Shown: positions 17,095 to 27,420, counted from the stretch's first letter. The stretch is 64,000 nucleotides of DNA from Cohnella nanjingensis (GCF_014212125.1 NZ_JACJVP010000006.1:124001-188000); one strand, 5' to 3'. Numbers and translations are program-made. Notes: generated from the sequence alone by a model not told the origin.

Positions 17095-19161
17095 ATGAGA
17101 AGAAAACGATTTTCGATACCGGCTTTGGCGCTCGTGCTAACAATGCTCGCTCCGGCCAATGCGTTAGCGAACAACAACGGCAATACGCTCGACTTTGCAG
17201 CTACTAGCAAAATGGCTTCGGAGAAGGCAGCACTATTAACAGAGACTTACGGCAACGCAAGCGTGCAGTATGCGCTCATCGATCATGGAAGTATCGTCAT
17301 TTCGGGACATTCCGGCATCAACGGCATAAAGGAGAATAAATCGCTGACTTCCGATACGATATACGGAATAGGATCAACGAGCAAAATGGCTGTTGCCGCG
17401 GCTGTTATGAAACTGGTAGATGAGGGCAAGGTGGATTTAGATCTGCCCATTACGCGGTATATTCCTGATTTTAAAATGAAAGACAACCGTTACCATCAAA
17501 TTACGTCGCGCATGCTGCTGAACCATTCTTCCGGTCTTGACGGATCTACATATGGCAATATGTTGTTGTTTAACGACAACGATACGTATGCACACGATGC
17601 GTTGTTAGAGCAATTGGCGACTCAGAGCTTGAAGGCGGATCCCGGGGCGTTCTCGGTATATTGCAACGACGGTTTCACGCTAGCCGAGATTCTCGTTGAG
17701 CGAGTTAGCGGCATGAGTTTTACGGCATTTCTTCACAAATATTTTACGGAGCCTTTAGGAATGAAACATACGAAGACGCCGTTGGATGTGGACCGGACGG
17801 AAGTGGCAGGGACCTATTCTCCCGCTTACCAAGGACAACTCCCCACAGAGATGCATAATGCCATCGGGGCTGGAGGCATCTACTCCACAGCTGAAGATCT
17901 GGTTACATTCTCGCAGATTTTCACGGGGCAAGTCGATGGCATTCTTTCCAGCAAATCGATCGCGGCCATGGCGCAAGAAGAGTATAAGAAGGGCATCTGG
18001 CCGGAGGATGCCGATGCTTCTTTTGCATATGGACTAGGCTGGGATAGCGTGAACTTGTTCCCCTTCAGCGAATACGGCATCCAAGCACTGACGAAGGGGG
18101 GAGATACGATATTGTATCATTCCTCGCTCGTCGTGCTCCCGGAATACAACATGGCTGCAGCCGTCCTCTCTTCAGGCGGCGACAGCAAGACGGATCAATT
18201 GTTGGCGAATGAACTGCTGCTTAGCGCGCTGCAAGAAAAAGGGGTTATTCAAGAACGGAAACCTGCGAAGTCGTATGGCGTGCCTGTGAGGGCGCAGATG
18301 CCGCGGGAAGTATCCCGGTATGCGGGCATATATGGTGCTATAAATTCGTTAATGAAGGTTGATATTAATGCTGCGGGCGAAATGTCCATATCTGCGATTC
18401 CCGCTTCGAACAATCCTGTCCAAAAGTATATATATACGTCGGATGGCTCTTTCGTGAATGAGGAAGGCACGTCAAAATTCAAATTTGTTGTTGAGAAAAA
18501 TGGGCGCACCTATTTGTGGTCCCGAATGTATGGGACAATGCCGGGGCTTGGCCAGCTGGCATTCTCCGAATATTACGCCGAGAAGCTCGAAGCCAATCCA
18601 TTATCCAAAGACGTAGCTGCCGCATGGAAGAAGCGCGAAGGCAAGAAATATTATGTAGTGAGTGAGAAATATACATCTTTGTCGTATTTTATCTCTATGC
18701 CCACCCTTCAAATTCATACGAATGAAGCTTCAGGGTATATGGTAACCAACAAGATTAAAGGGGCAAACAAAGCAGTGAATGAACTGCAAATCCCCACTCT
18801 ATCCGGCCGAGACACGAAGGAACTCAACTTCTTCACGAAGAATGGAGTTGAGTATATGGAGGTGTCAGGTATCTTATACGCTGGCGAGGAGCTTGTAAAG
18901 CCGCTATATTCAAGCAAACAATCTGTGACAACCATCCAAGCGGACGGCCATGCCAAGTGGTTTGCAGTGCCTGCGGCTGCCAAAGGAAAGGTCATGACGG
19001 TTAAGATGCCTTCGAACGGTGCCTTTGCCGTATATGATCAAGCAGGGATATGCGTAAACGACTCGGTGGTTAGCGGTAAAAATGAAGTTGTTTTGTCGGA
19101 AAACGGCAGAATCGTATTTGCAGGCGAAGCTGGCTCCAAGTTCGCGATTTTATTGAAGTAG
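17095..19161 (+). CDS. Secreted beta-lactamase-fold serine hydrolase (penicillin-binding-protein-like)
   Basis: 688 aa. Signal peptide [18 protein letters not shown] with likely cleavage after ANALA. Class C beta-lactamase/DD-peptidase fold: SxxK at 94-97 (STSK), YxN as YCN near 190, and a KGG third-box motif in LTKGGD. The last 280 residues form a separate beta-rich domain with no assigned family. GAGAGG lies upstream of the ATG. Such proteins cleave or edit D-amino-acid peptides in the wall or act as esterases; which is unclear. It follows a two-component operon on the same strand, separated by a terminator. Confidence 0.88.
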   Translation: MRRKRFSIPALALVLTMLAPANALANNNGNTLDFAATSKMASEKAALLTETYGNASVQYALIDHGSIVISGHSGINGIKENKSLTSDTIYGIGSTSKMAVAAAVMKLVDEGKVDLDLPITRYIPDFKMKDNRYHQITSRMLLNHSSGLDGSTYGNMLLFNDNDTYAHDALLEQLATQSLKADPGAFSVYCNDGFTLAEILVERVSGMSFTAFLHKYFTEPLGMKHTKTPLDVDRTEVAGTYSPAYQGQLPTEMHNAIGAGGIYSTAEDLVTFSQIFTGQVDGILSSKSIAAMAQEEYKKGIWPEDADASFAYGLGWDSVNLFPFSEYGIQALTKGGDTILYHSSLVVLPEYNMAAAVLSSGGDSKTDQLLANELLLSALQEKGVIQERKPAKSYGVPVRAQMPREVSRYAGIYGAINSLMKVDINAAGEMSISAIPASNNPVQKYIYTSDGSFVNEEGTSKFKFVVEKNGRTYLWSRMYGTMPGLGQLAFSEYYAEKLEANPLSKDVAAAWKKREGKKYYVVSEKYTSLSYFISMPTLQIHTNEASGYMVTNKIKGANKAVNELQIPTLSGRDTKELNFFTKNGVEYMEVSGILYAGEELVKPLYSSKQSVTTIQADGHAKWFAVPAAAKGKVMTVKMPSNGAFAVYDQAGICVNDSVVSGKNEVVLSENGRIVFAGEAGSKFAILLK

Positions 19162-19227
19162 TGCAAAATGGTCTGACCCATGCATATTACGAACAATTAG
19201 ACGGGTATGCAAACTTGACTCGACATA

Positions 19228-19268
19228 AGTAAAAGCCTAATCCTCTTATGTGAGGTTAGGCTTTTACT
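19228..19268. terminator. Bidirectional terminator after the serine hydrolase
   Basis: AGTAAAAGCCTAATCCTC pairs perfectly with GAGGTTAGGCTTTTACT around a 6-nt loop; one arm ends in Ts on each strand. Confidence 0.85.
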
Positions 19269-19280
19269 GATATCAACGGT

Positions 19281-19335
19281 TTAAGTGTTCCTTTATTTGT
19301 CAATACGATGTATTGATAGATAAAGGGACACTTAA
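19281..19335 (+). repeat. 26-bp inverted repeat with 3-nt loop
   Basis: Arms 19281-19306 and 19310-19335 match at 23 of 26 positions, and the three differences are all G.U wobbles if the plus strand is transcribed. It lies between the terminator of the serine hydrolase and the end of the minus-strand operon and has no T-run. Confidence 0.7.
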
Positions 19336-19347
19336 GATTGTAGCTCG

Positions 19348-20484
19348 CTATCTGAACGCAATCACCGAGCTCCAGGCTTCAGCAGGCGTGCTAATTATTT
19401 TTCCCGTTTGGGAATGCGGCTTACTGACCATCTTAATACCATTCAGCAACAATTTGCTATTGTTTGGACTCCATGCCATGTCATAAACATCAATCCCTTT
19501 GTAAATCTGCTCCTGCCTCAGCAGCGTGTTGCCGTAGAGGCTTGCTGCAAATACAGCGTCCCCCTGGGTATAAGCGATATATTTTCGGTCGCTCGAAAAG
19601 CGGAATCTGCCAACATCGTGAAGCAGTTCTGAGCGCAGCTGATTGCGTTGATCATAAGCATACAAAGTGCCGTCCGCCCCGACAAACGCGATTTGATCCT
19701 GGTGAATCCACTCAACCTGCAATTCATGGCTGAGCGTATGCTGATCGTGTGCAACAAATGAATCACCACTCAGCTTGCCCCATTCCAATACCGGCTGTTT
19801 TTTTGCCCCTTGCTTGACGATAAGCGCTTCTTCGCCGTTATCTGAGATGCTAACAAACAATATCATTTCGTCTGCCTGCAAACTTGGAATCATAAATCGT
19901 TTTTTTTCCTTCTCTACCCTATCATATACAAATAAAACAGGTTCCTGTGTTTCATCGATATCGACATAACCGAAGAAGCGGCTATTAGCTGACCACGTCA
20001 TTTGTGTGAGGGACACATCTTTGCTTTGTGAGACGGCAATTTTCGTATCCTGCCCTTCAACCAACGAATGCAGCGTCATTTCCCATTCGTTATCGTTTGT
20101 TTCCACATAGGAAACATAATGTCCATCCGGGGACAATGATACGCTGTTGTACATGCCCTCCCCTTTGAGTGGACGGAGTCCGGTCAGCTTCTGCTGGACG
20201 GCGAACGGCTCGTTCACCCGGGCGAGATAGCCTTCGGACTCATCCACGCTAATACCCAGCAGCGAGCTGTCATTGATCCAGCCGACTGGAATGGATGATT
20301 CCCTTACGCCATCAAGTACCGTATAGATGGTTTGGACTGCAAACTTTGAAGTCCCTTCATTAGAGCCCATCTGTGGCGTATCGTCCATAACAATCGTTTC
20401 CACCCTGGGGGCACCGAGGCATCCTGTCAGCAACAGACAGAAAATCCCAAATACCGCTACATATAAGCCTGCTTGCTTCCTCAT
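19348..20484 (-). CDS. Lipoprotein with beta-propeller-like repeats
   Basis: 378 aa. Signal ends in lipobox LLTGC, so the protein is anchored on the outer face of the membrane. The rest contains repeated units such as LSPDGHYVSYVE, WSANSRFFGYVD, FSSDRKYIAYTQ and WSPNNSKLLLNG, the TolB/WD40-like pattern. The gene is last in the minus-strand operon and overlaps the histidine kinase by ATGA, which suggests it senses or modulates the kinase signal outside the cell. Confidence 0.82.
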   Translation of the reverse strand: MRKQAGLYVAVFGIFCLLLTGCLGAPRVETIVMDDTPQMGSNEGTSKFAVQTIYTVLDGVRESSIPVGWINDSSLLGISVDESEGYLARVNEPFAVQQKLTGLRPLKGEGMYNSVSLSPDGHYVSYVETNDNEWEMTLHSLVEGQDTKIAVSQSKDVSLTQMTWSANSRFFGYVDIDETQEPVLFVYDRVEKEKKRFMIPSLQADEMILFVSISDNGEEALIVKQGAKKQPVLEWGKLSGDSFVAHDQHTLSHELQVEWIHQDQIAFVGADGTLYAYDQRNQLRSELLHDVGRFRFSSDRKYIAYTQGDAVFAASLYGNTLLRQEQIYKGIDVYDMAWSPNNSKLLLNGIKMVSKPHSQTGKIISTPAEAWSSVIAFR

Positions 20485-21950
20485 TGTTGTCCCCTTTCTT
20501 CAACGATTGTCAACGGCAGATAGATCTCCACATCTGTTTGTTCGTTGTCGCTTGTTATCTCAATTTTGCCTTGATGCTCGTCCACTATGGATTTGCATAT
20601 GTGAAGCCCAAGCCCCACACTGGCCGCTTCGGCAAGATCATGTCCCGCACGATAATAAGGTTCAAATATCCGCTTCAAGTGGTCAGCATCAATCGTTTCT
20701 CCTTGATTGCTTACGATCAGCCTGCCTTGACCTTGCACCAGTTCAGCCGCCACGTCAATCTCGGTATGCGCATACGCATATTTAATGGCATTGTCCACCA
20801 AATTGATCACCAGTTGCCGCAGCCGATCCGGCTTGCCATACAGAAGCATTTCGTTGGGCGTTCGGCAGGAAATCGTTTTTTTGTAACGCTTGGCCTTCAT
20901 TGTCATCGCTTCACATACATCCTGCACAATCCGGGCCATATCGACAATCGCTGTTGCGTCATAGGTATCCGCTGCCCCTGATTTTTCAAGCAGCTCCAAT
21001 ACCATTTCATGCAGACGTTTGCTTTCATTCAGGATGTGATTTATCCCTTTATCCAATAGAACAGGATCCCTAGCTCCCTTCATCCGAATCATATCCGCAT
21101 ATCCGATTATCGTTGTCAGCGGTGTTTTCAATTCATGGGTGACCTGATCAAAAAACCGCTTGCGATGTTGATTAAGCGCATCAAGCCTGTCACGCTCCTG
21201 TTCTATAATCGCAAACTGCTCCCGAAGCTTCTCAATCATGCGGCTGAAGTTGGCAGCCAGCCTGCCTACCTCATCCTGCTGCTTCACCCCAATGCGAACT
21301 TTAAGATTACCGTTGGCCACTTCTGTTGATGCCTTGGTCAGCTTGCTGAGAGGTATAGTAATATGGCGCGAGAGAAGGGTCGAAAACAGAAATGCCGCAG
21401 CAAATACAGCCAGTGCGGTCCAACCGATCGTACGCTGCATCTGAGCGCTGTCACTGTACAGAGGGGTGAAATCTTTGGCGAAACGCACAATGCCGATCTT
21501 ATCACCCTGAACGACCACCGGATATGCAAACAGCGCAGCTGCTTTCCCATCCGATCGGGTCAGCGTAAAGGCCGTCTTTCCTGTCAGCGCCAAACCCAAA
21601 TCCTCGCTGTCGGATTCAAAAAGTGCCGGCTTGGAAGCATAAATCAATTCCCCCGATAGCGAATACAAGGCTACTTCACTGGATGTAGCATGGTGCAGCT
21701 CCGATCCGAGCTCTTCGGCAATCTGTGTTAAATAAATAGCATCGTTGGTAAAATGGTGTGTCAGAAACGATTGCTGAATGTAGCTGTTGCTATTGTTTTT
21801 CAAATCATGCAACTGGCTCTTCACAGTGTTGCGGTTGCTGGATTCAATATTGGCTGTCATCCAGAGATACAGGATGAGGAAAAACACGCCGAAAATAATG
21901 AGAAAGCCGACCAGAAACTTGCTTTGAATCGAGCGCTTCAAGTTAGCCAC
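20481..21950 (-). CDS. Membrane sensor histidine kinase
   Basis: 489 aa. Transmembrane helices at about 14-32 and 175-195 with an extracellular PAS-like sensor between (LYSLSGELIYASKPALF). HAMP (RHITIPLSKLTKASTEVANG), H-box FFDQVTHELKTPLTTIIGY, N-box LRQLVINLVDNAIKYAY, and an ATPase end with VGLGLHICKSIVDEH. Overlaps the response regulator by 8 nt and the lipoprotein by ATGA. Forms a unit with the two genes and probably with the upstream transport genes. Confidence 0.92.
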   Translation of the reverse strand: MANLKRSIQSKFLVGFLIIFGVFFLILYLWMTANIESSNRNTVKSQLHDLKNNSNSYIQQSFLTHHFTNDAIYLTQIAEELGSELHHATSSEVALYSLSGELIYASKPALFESDSEDLGLALTGKTAFTLTRSDGKAAALFAYPVVVQGDKIGIVRFAKDFTPLYSDSAQMQRTIGWTALAVFAAAFLFSTLLSRHITIPLSKLTKASTEVANGNLKVRIGVKQQDEVGRLAANFSRMIEKLREQFAIIEQERDRLDALNQHRKRFFDQVTHELKTPLTTIIGYADMIRMKGARDPVLLDKGINHILNESKRLHEMVLELLEKSGAADTYDATAIVDMARIVQDVCEAMTMKAKRYKKTISCRTPNEMLLYGKPDRLRQLVINLVDNAIKYAYAHTEIDVAAELVQGQGRLIVSNQGETIDADHLKRIFEPYYRAGHDLAEAASVGLGLHICKSIVDEHQGKIEITSDNEQTDVEIYLPLTIVEERGQQ

Positions 21951-22641
21951 CCGTCTGCTTGATGAATTTGTAGCCGATACTGAAGACCGTTACAATCAAA
22001 TCGCCGAGATCCAGCTTTTTCCGCAAGCGTTGAATATGTGTATCTACTGTGCGCGTATCGCCGACGTAATCATATCCCCAGATATTGTCCAGCAGCTCCG
22101 CGCGGCTGAAAATCTGACCCTGGTGGGTATATAGTTTAAGCAGAATATCAAATTCTTTTGGGGTTAATTCGACCTCCTTGCCACCTTTGGTAACTAGCCG
22201 CTCAGCGTTCACGATTTCAATGTCTTTGAATCTTAGTCTTGCTTTGACTGGTTTTTCCATACTTCGGTTAGCCTGATCCACACGCCGCAGGATTGTGCGA
22301 ATACGAGCGCTGACCTCCCGAATATCAAACGGTTTGGTTATATAATCATCCGCACCAAATTCCAGACCCAGCACCTTGTCGGTAATATCGGACTTGGCAG
22401 TAATCATGACAATCGGAATATTGTAAGAAGCGGTTACCTTCTTGCATATATCCAGCCCGCTCATATCAGGCAGCATCCAGTCCAGCAATAGCAGATCAGG
22501 CTGAAATTCCGGCAGCATCAACAAACCTTCAATCCCGGTCAGGGCGCTTTGTGTCTGATACCCTTCCTCCTGCAGCCCATATTTCAGCAATTCCGCAATG
22601 GCGGCTTCATCTTCAATAATCAAGATCTTGGATAGTTTCAT
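21943..22641 (-). CDS. OmpR-family response regulator
   Basis: 232 aa. Receiver with EDE pocket, phospho-acceptor Asp in LLLDWMLP, MITAKS and ADDYITKPFD; winged helix with ELTPKEFDILLKL and a DTRTVDTHIQRLRKKL recognition region. Encoded 77 nt after the adaptor gene and overlapping the kinase. May feed back on the transport operon. Confidence 0.93.
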   Translation of the reverse strand: MKLSKILIIEDEAAIAELLKYGLQEEGYQTQSALTGIEGLLMLPEFQPDLLLLDWMLPDMSGLDICKKVTASYNIPIVMITAKSDITDKVLGLEFGADDYITKPFDIREVSARIRTILRRVDQANRSMEKPVKARLRFKDIEIVNAERLVTKGGKEVELTPKEFDILLKLYTHQGQIFSRAELLDNIWGYDYVGDTRTVDTHIQRLRKKLDLGDLIVTVFSIGYKFIKQTGG

Positions 22642-22718
22642 TGCAATCCCTCATTAACGGCTCCATTCGCCTTTCGTTATCTTCTTCATTATACATTATC
22701 GAACAAACCACCTTTCAT

Positions 22719-23885
22719 TTAGAATCGAATGCGCTGACCATCCATGAGCGGTTCGCTGCTTTCTACAATAATTTCGGCATCCTCATTCCAAAGCTCCTGG
22801 GCAATGGCCGTACGTTGATCATCCTCGCCGATGACGGTCACATAGTTTTTGGAGGCATAGAACTGATTGCCAAGCGGGCCGGGCCTACTCTGAGCCGTAA
22901 AAACATAGAAGCCATTCCGATCTTGATGCACCGCTTTGCGCGATAGTACAAACGTATCACCGCCTGCCGATTGGGTCAGCTCGACTTGCACCCGATTCCC
23001 TGCGCGCAGCGACTTGTCGTGCATGCTTACCTGAACCTGCACCATTTCTTTGGTCGTCTGTCGTTCCTCTGAAGCCGGATTTTTCGTAGCATCGCTCCCC
23101 TCCGGCATGTTGCTTTCCTTCCTGCTGTCTGCCTCCATTTTCGTAATTCGCCCTTCCACCAGACGGCTATCCTTTCCAAGAATGCGTACCTTGATCGCGT
23201 CGCCCTCCGTCCATTCAGCAGCCATACCGGCCGGGATCTGAATGTCGAATTGCATGCCGCGCTCCGTATTCAGGAGCCGAATATCCGCCCCATTGGAAGG
23301 TATATTTTCGATTGCAAGTATAGCAGTGACCCTACCAGTGAAAGGCGCTCTAAGCTCTGTGCGATCCGTCAGCTCCGTTTGCAGCATCTGAATCCGCTTC
23401 TCCTGTGCGGAAAGATCCAGCTTCAAGCTTTCCATAGCATTCCGAGCCGCTTCGATTGCCGCAGCATCATCTCCACGCGCTGCCAGCTTGAAGTCATCCT
23501 GAAGCTGCTTAGAGCCTAGTTTCATCTTTTTCAGCGCATTCTGCTCCAGTTCTAACTGCTGCTCCTTTGCGGTACGATCATACCTCACCAACAATTGCCC
23601 TTTTTGCACAACATCGCCTTCGCGTGCCAGAATTTCTGTCGGCTTTTCTCCCGAAGGGTTAAACAATTCCACCTCCAATACAGGCTGCAGGCTGGATGTG
23701 CCTTGAAAGTTGAAATCCAGCGAGCCTGGTGCTGGCGTCTCCGTAACAACTCTCGGCAATGTCAGTCCAATCATCATGTTGCTAAATAATGTCCAGACAA
23801 GAAGTATGCCAATAAACAAGCTTGCGATGACAACCACAATACGCTTTCGAGCATTTCGCTTTCCCGAGCTCAACAGAGCCTCCAT
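22719..23885 (-). CDS. HlyD/RND-type membrane-fusion adaptor protein
   Basis: 388 aa. N-terminal membrane anchor (IVVVIASLFIGILLVWTLF). A biotinyl-lipoyl-like split domain (GDVVQKGQLLVRYD and ELRAPFTGRVTAI) brackets a coiled coil of about 70 residues; beta-barrel domains follow. Adaptors of this kind normally link an inner-membrane exporter; here no exporter gene is adjacent, only two sugar-type ABC permeases. GGGGGTG lies 4 nt before the ATG. It may instead handle an extracytoplasmic step for the transport system. Confidence 0.85.
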   Translation of the reverse strand: MEALLSSGKRNARKRIVVVIASLFIGILLVWTLFSNMMIGLTLPRVVTETPAPGSLDFNFQGTSSLQPVLEVELFNPSGEKPTEILAREGDVVQKGQLLVRYDRTAKEQQLELEQNALKKMKLGSKQLQDDFKLAARGDDAAAIEAARNAMESLKLDLSAQEKRIQMLQTELTDRTELRAPFTGRVTAILAIENIPSNGADIRLLNTERGMQFDIQIPAGMAAEWTEGDAIKVRILGKDSRLVEGRITKMEADSRKESNMPEGSDATKNPASEERQTTKEMVQVQVSMHDKSLRAGNRVQVELTQSAGGDTFVLSRKAVHQDRNGFYVFTAQSRPGPLGNQFYASKNYVTVIGEDDQRTAIAQELWNEDAEIIVESSEPLMDGQRIRF

Positions 23886-23910
23886 TCTACACCCCCTTTT
23901 CTATAAAATC

Positions 23911-24783
23911 CTACCCCTTGATGCCGGAATGCTCGATTCCTTCAACCAGATCCGATTCGGCGTACAGAAACAGCAGCACCATTGGAGTCATATACAGTAC
24001 AGAAGCGGCAAAAATGACCCCCCGCTCCGATTCCTGAATATAAGCCAAATATAGCGATAACGGGTAATCGAACTCTTCTTTCAAAAAAATCAGCGGCTGC
24101 TCAACCATATTCCAGTAATCAACGAACAGCAAAATGACCAGTGCCGCCAAACCGGGTTTTGTCAACGGCAAGATAATCTCCCAAAAAATCCGGCCATGTC
24201 CCGCACCATCCATTCTCGCTGCCTCTGTATAAACATAAGGCAGGTTTGCCATAAACTGACGGATCATAAATATACCGAACACGCCGAATACCCCCGGCAA
24301 AATAACCGCTCCTGACGTGTTCATTAGGCCCAGTCGCTCAATCATCAGGTAATTAGGAACCAGCGTAACCTGAAAGGGCAGCACCATGGTAATCAAATAA
24401 ACCATGAATAATACATTACGCCCCTTAAAGCGAAGTCTGGCAAAGGCGTAAGCCGCAAGCGTGGCGACCGCAGTTTGTCCGACTACTATCGGGACAACAA
24501 GCTTTATCGAGTTCCAGAACATCTGCAGGAATCTGGGCGTTGAATCCAGCAACTTCGCATATTGGCTCAGTGTGACCCAGTCCGGGATCAGCTTCAAATT
24601 AACAAATTTCGCTTGAGCCGAAGCATCCGTCACAACACCCAACAAGCCGTAATTAAAGCTCATCTCTCTCTCTGTCATCAGCGAGTTGGTTACCGTGAGC
24701 AGTATCGGAAGTATCATGGCAGCAGCTACAAGCCCCGTGAACAATGAGAGCAAAAGACGGGAGAGATTGCGTGAGATTGTCAT
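23911..24783 (-). CDS. Carbohydrate ABC transporter permease (MalG-like)
   Basis: 290 aa, six transmembrane helices. The EAA loop that docks the ATPase is EAARMDGAGHGRIFWEIILP. Start overlaps the upstream permease stop by ATGA. No ATPase is encoded in this operon, so a shared MsmX-type ATPase from elsewhere in the genome would be needed, as is usual in this group. Confidence 0.92.
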   Translation of the reverse strand: MTISRNLSRLLLSLFTGLVAAAMILPILLTVTNSLMTEREMSFNYGLLGVVTDASAQAKFVNLKLIPDWVTLSQYAKLLDSTPRFLQMFWNSIKLVVPIVVGQTAVATLAAYAFARLRFKGRNVLFMVYLITMVLPFQVTLVPNYLMIERLGLMNTSGAVILPGVFGVFGIFMIRQFMANLPYVYTEAARMDGAGHGRIFWEIILPLTKPGLAALVILLFVDYWNMVEQPLIFLKEEFDYPLSLYLAYIQESERGVIFAASVLYMTPMVLLFLYAESDLVEGIEHSGIKG

Positions 24784-25661
24784 GATATATTTTCCAGAAA
24801 TCGATGTTCAATTTTTAATAATCCGGACATCAATATGACGATAAATCCAGCCATAAATATAGCTGCAGCCGACAGCTTCTGAATATCCAGAGAAAAAAAC
24901 ATGTTGTTCATATAATGCTGAATCATATAGAGACGGTCATATGGATAAGCCCCCGCCAGCATATACGTCTCTCGAAAAACTTTAAACGAATTTACAAGCG
25001 AAATCAGAATGACGAAAAATAGAGTAGGCGTCAAATAAACAACCGTAATCCCCCAAAATTGACGGAGGCTGCCTGCTCCCTCAATTCGTGCCGTTTCGTA
25101 ATAGCTATGCGGAATCGTCTGCAGTCCGGCCAGAAACAAGATCATGTTATAGCCTATATTTTTCCACACGTAAATCAGAAGGATGATCATCAATGCTCCA
25201 TCCGAGTTGAGCCAGTCAACACGCGGCAAATCCAGCCGATGCAGCCAGGCGTTCAGAACACCGTTCCAATCAATGAAGATCTGCGTGATCATGACGATCG
25301 AAGCAATCGGCACGACCAAAGGCAGTACAACCGCTGTTTTCATCGCGTTTTTCAGCCATAGCTGACGATTGAACAGGAGGGCAAGCCCAAGGGACAACAA
25401 AATCAACAATGGAACGCCAACCCCTGTAAAGAGCAAGGTATTGCCTGCCGCCTTGCGGAAGGAGCTGCTCTCCAGCAGCTCTCTATAGTTGTCCAGTCCA
25501 ACGAATGTGCCGTCCGTTACCTGGTCAAAAAAAGAATAATAAACGCTCATCACAAGCGGGACGGCAAAAAACAGGCAAAAGCCGGCAAGGCTTGGCGCAA
25601 GGAACGGGATGGCCGCTATCCCGTCCTTGCGCAGCCAGCGCCGAACCCAGGATCTATTCAT
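24780..25661 (-). CDS. Carbohydrate ABC transporter permease (MalF-like)
   Basis: 293 aa, six transmembrane helices; the EAA loop reads ETARIEGAGSLRQFWGITV. Typical opening RRWLRKDGIAAIPFLAPSL. Overlaps the binding-protein gene by 8 nt. Partner of the MalG-like permease in an importer of unknown oligosaccharide. Confidence 0.92.
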   Translation of the reverse strand: MNRSWVRRWLRKDGIAAIPFLAPSLAGFCLFFAVPLVMSVYYSFFDQVTDGTFVGLDNYRELLESSSFRKAAGNTLLFTGVGVPLLILLSLGLALLFNRQLWLKNAMKTAVVLPLVVPIASIVMITQIFIDWNGVLNAWLHRLDLPRVDWLNSDGALMIILLIYVWKNIGYNMILFLAGLQTIPHSYYETARIEGAGSLRQFWGITVVYLTPTLFFVILISLVNSFKVFRETYMLAGAYPYDRLYMIQHYMNNMFFSLDIQKLSAAAIFMAGFIVILMSGLLKIEHRFLENIS

Positions 25662-27111
25662 TCAGATAAGTAGTGACTTTGTTCTGAATAATCTTTGCGA
25701 CCTCTTGGGCAGATTTCTGTCCGTGGAAGTATGCGGGTGATTCCTTCGCCATAATCTGCAAAATCTCTCCATCAAATATCGGTTTGTTGGCGCTTGTGAC
25801 TAACGAATCCAGCTTCTTTAGATCCTGCTCTGTGATCTTCACAGGACCGCCCTCTAGCATTTGAAGGGGGCCGGCCTGCACCATGTTATCGGTCTTGGCT
25901 GTATACAGGGACTTGGATATCGGAAAGGTTCCATTGAATCCCTGCCCCTCATAGGTCAGATCATTGGCTCCCCATGCTGCAGCTGCGCTCGCTTGTCCGG
26001 ACATCAGAAATTTTAGAAAATCCCATGCCTCAGGCTGCAGCGAAGACTTTGCATGGATTGCAATCTTTAGATACGGCTCAAAATAACCTCCCGGCTGCTG
26101 CCCTTCAGCTTTGGGCTTTTCATAAAAAACAAGCGAGTGCTCTTTTGAGTTTTGCATATTAGCAGCATATTGAAAATATTGATACGGTGTAAGAAGCTCA
26201 TCTTCCCCAAAATAGATTGGGAAACCCTTTGAACCTTCTGTTTGCTTTAATTCTTTCCCGTAGTATAGGACCGTTTGGCCTTTCATCTGTTTAATCTGCT
26301 CCAGCATACCCAGGAAGAGGTCCGAGTCAAAGTGAGCGGTACGGTTCACGGCATCTACAAGTCGGTTGTAGTCTGTTCTGGCCATGTTCAGCAATAAATT
26401 ATTCTCATCAAATGCCATAAATCCGTAACGATCGTCCCGCTTGGCAGTCAACTGCTGAATCGTATCCAGAAATTCCGTCCAGGTCCACGACTGGTCATTA
26501 AAGTGGACACCCGACTGCTCTAATAACTGCTGATCCCCCGTCAACGTATGCAAGGAAAACGACAACGGCAGCATGTACAATCCACCTTCACTTGTCTGCA
26601 AGCTGTCCAATATGTTCATATAATAATTCTCTTTTTTGAAGGAAGGGTCGCCCTTCAACATATCCCCTACATTCGCGAGCAAACCTTTGGCGACATATTT
26701 ATCGGCAGGCAATGCATCCATTACCACCAGGTCCGGGCCTTTGCCATTTAGAAAGTCCGCGATCATTGTGGACTTGAATTTCTCCTGCTTGGCTCTTGAT
26801 ATATCTTCACTTGTATTTTTAACGATGTATTTCACGTTGATTTTGGTATTGGGATGCTCTTTCTCATAGGCTTTAGCCGCTGTCTCAAAATACGAATCCC
26901 GCTTATACATACTGAAAACAAGCGTGCTCTGTTTGTTCGGATCGGGCGAAGGCATCGCGGCAGGCTGCGTGGCTTGCGTTGAAGCACCTGGCTGTTCAGT
27001 GTGGCTATTTGTGATTTGGTTGTCCGTTCCCCCTTCGCCGCTCGCGCTCGTGCAGCCTGTAAATACGACAATAAGCAAGCAGCTTACAACAAACATTGAT
27101 ATTTTTTTCAT
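25654..27111 (-). CDS. Extracellular solute-binding lipoprotein (family 1-like)
   Basis: 485 aa. Signal with lipobox VVFTGC, then a Ser/Thr/Pro-rich linker and the two-lobe binding fold (STLVFSMYKRDSYFETAAKAYEKEHP; GPDLVVMDALPADKY). First gene of the seven-gene minus-strand run, so probably the promoter-proximal one; GGAGGCGG is about 7 nt upstream of the ATG. Ligand unknown. The region 27112-27225 upstream must hold the promoter; I see no clean -35/-10 pair. Confidence 0.9.
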   Translation of the reverse strand: MKKISMFVVSCLLIVVFTGCTSASGEGGTDNQITNSHTEQPGASTQATQPAAMPSPDPNKQSTLVFSMYKRDSYFETAAKAYEKEHPNTKINVKYIVKNTSEDISRAKQEKFKSTMIADFLNGKGPDLVVMDALPADKYVAKGLLANVGDMLKGDPSFKKENYYMNILDSLQTSEGGLYMLPLSFSLHTLTGDQQLLEQSGVHFNDQSWTWTEFLDTIQQLTAKRDDRYGFMAFDENNLLLNMARTDYNRLVDAVNRTAHFDSDLFLGMLEQIKQMKGQTVLYYGKELKQTEGSKGFPIYFGEDELLTPYQYFQYAANMQNSKEHSLVFYEKPKAEGQQPGGYFEPYLKIAIHAKSSLQPEAWDFLKFLMSGQASAAAAWGANDLTYEGQGFNGTFPISKSLYTAKTDNMVQAGPLQMLEGGPVKITEQDLKKLDSLVTSANKPIFDGEILQIMAKESPAYFHGQKSAQEVAKIIQNKVTTYLNE

Positions 27112-27225
27112 TCAATTACCGCCTCCATATCATTAGTTACTGATCCCTATTAAGCATAGAAGATACATGTCATCAACTTCCGGAAAACTTGTAAACAAGT
27201 TGTTACAAAGCGGCAACGAACAAAA

Positions 27226-27262
27226 AAACAAGCCGTAGGTCGACGGACCTTTCGGCTTGTTT
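27226..27262. terminator. Bidirectional terminator
   Basis: AAACAAGCCG pairs with CGGCTTGTTT around a loop that itself contains GGTC/GACC; A-run and T-run flank it. Sits after the MFS remnant on the minus strand. Confidence 0.8.
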
Positions 27263-27275
27263 TGTATGACCTGAA

Positions 27276-27420
27276 TTATCCCGTTCTCATGAATTGAATC
27301 GCTATGATCGGTCCTAGACTCGTTCCCGCAAACAGGATAAACGTATAAACCGATACCGCGATGCTGCGCGATGATCCGCTAAACTGACCCACAAGCGAGA
27401 GAACAAGCGCCACCAAATGT
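27276..27420 (-). pseudogene. C-terminal remnant of an MFS transporter
   Basis: 47 codons read as the last two transmembrane helices of a major-facilitator protein (SIAVSVYTFILFAGTSLG, then PIIAIQF) and end in TAA at 27276-27278. No upstream continuation in any frame; the region 27421-27511 has no gene. A 5' deletion left only this tail. Confidence 0.65.
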
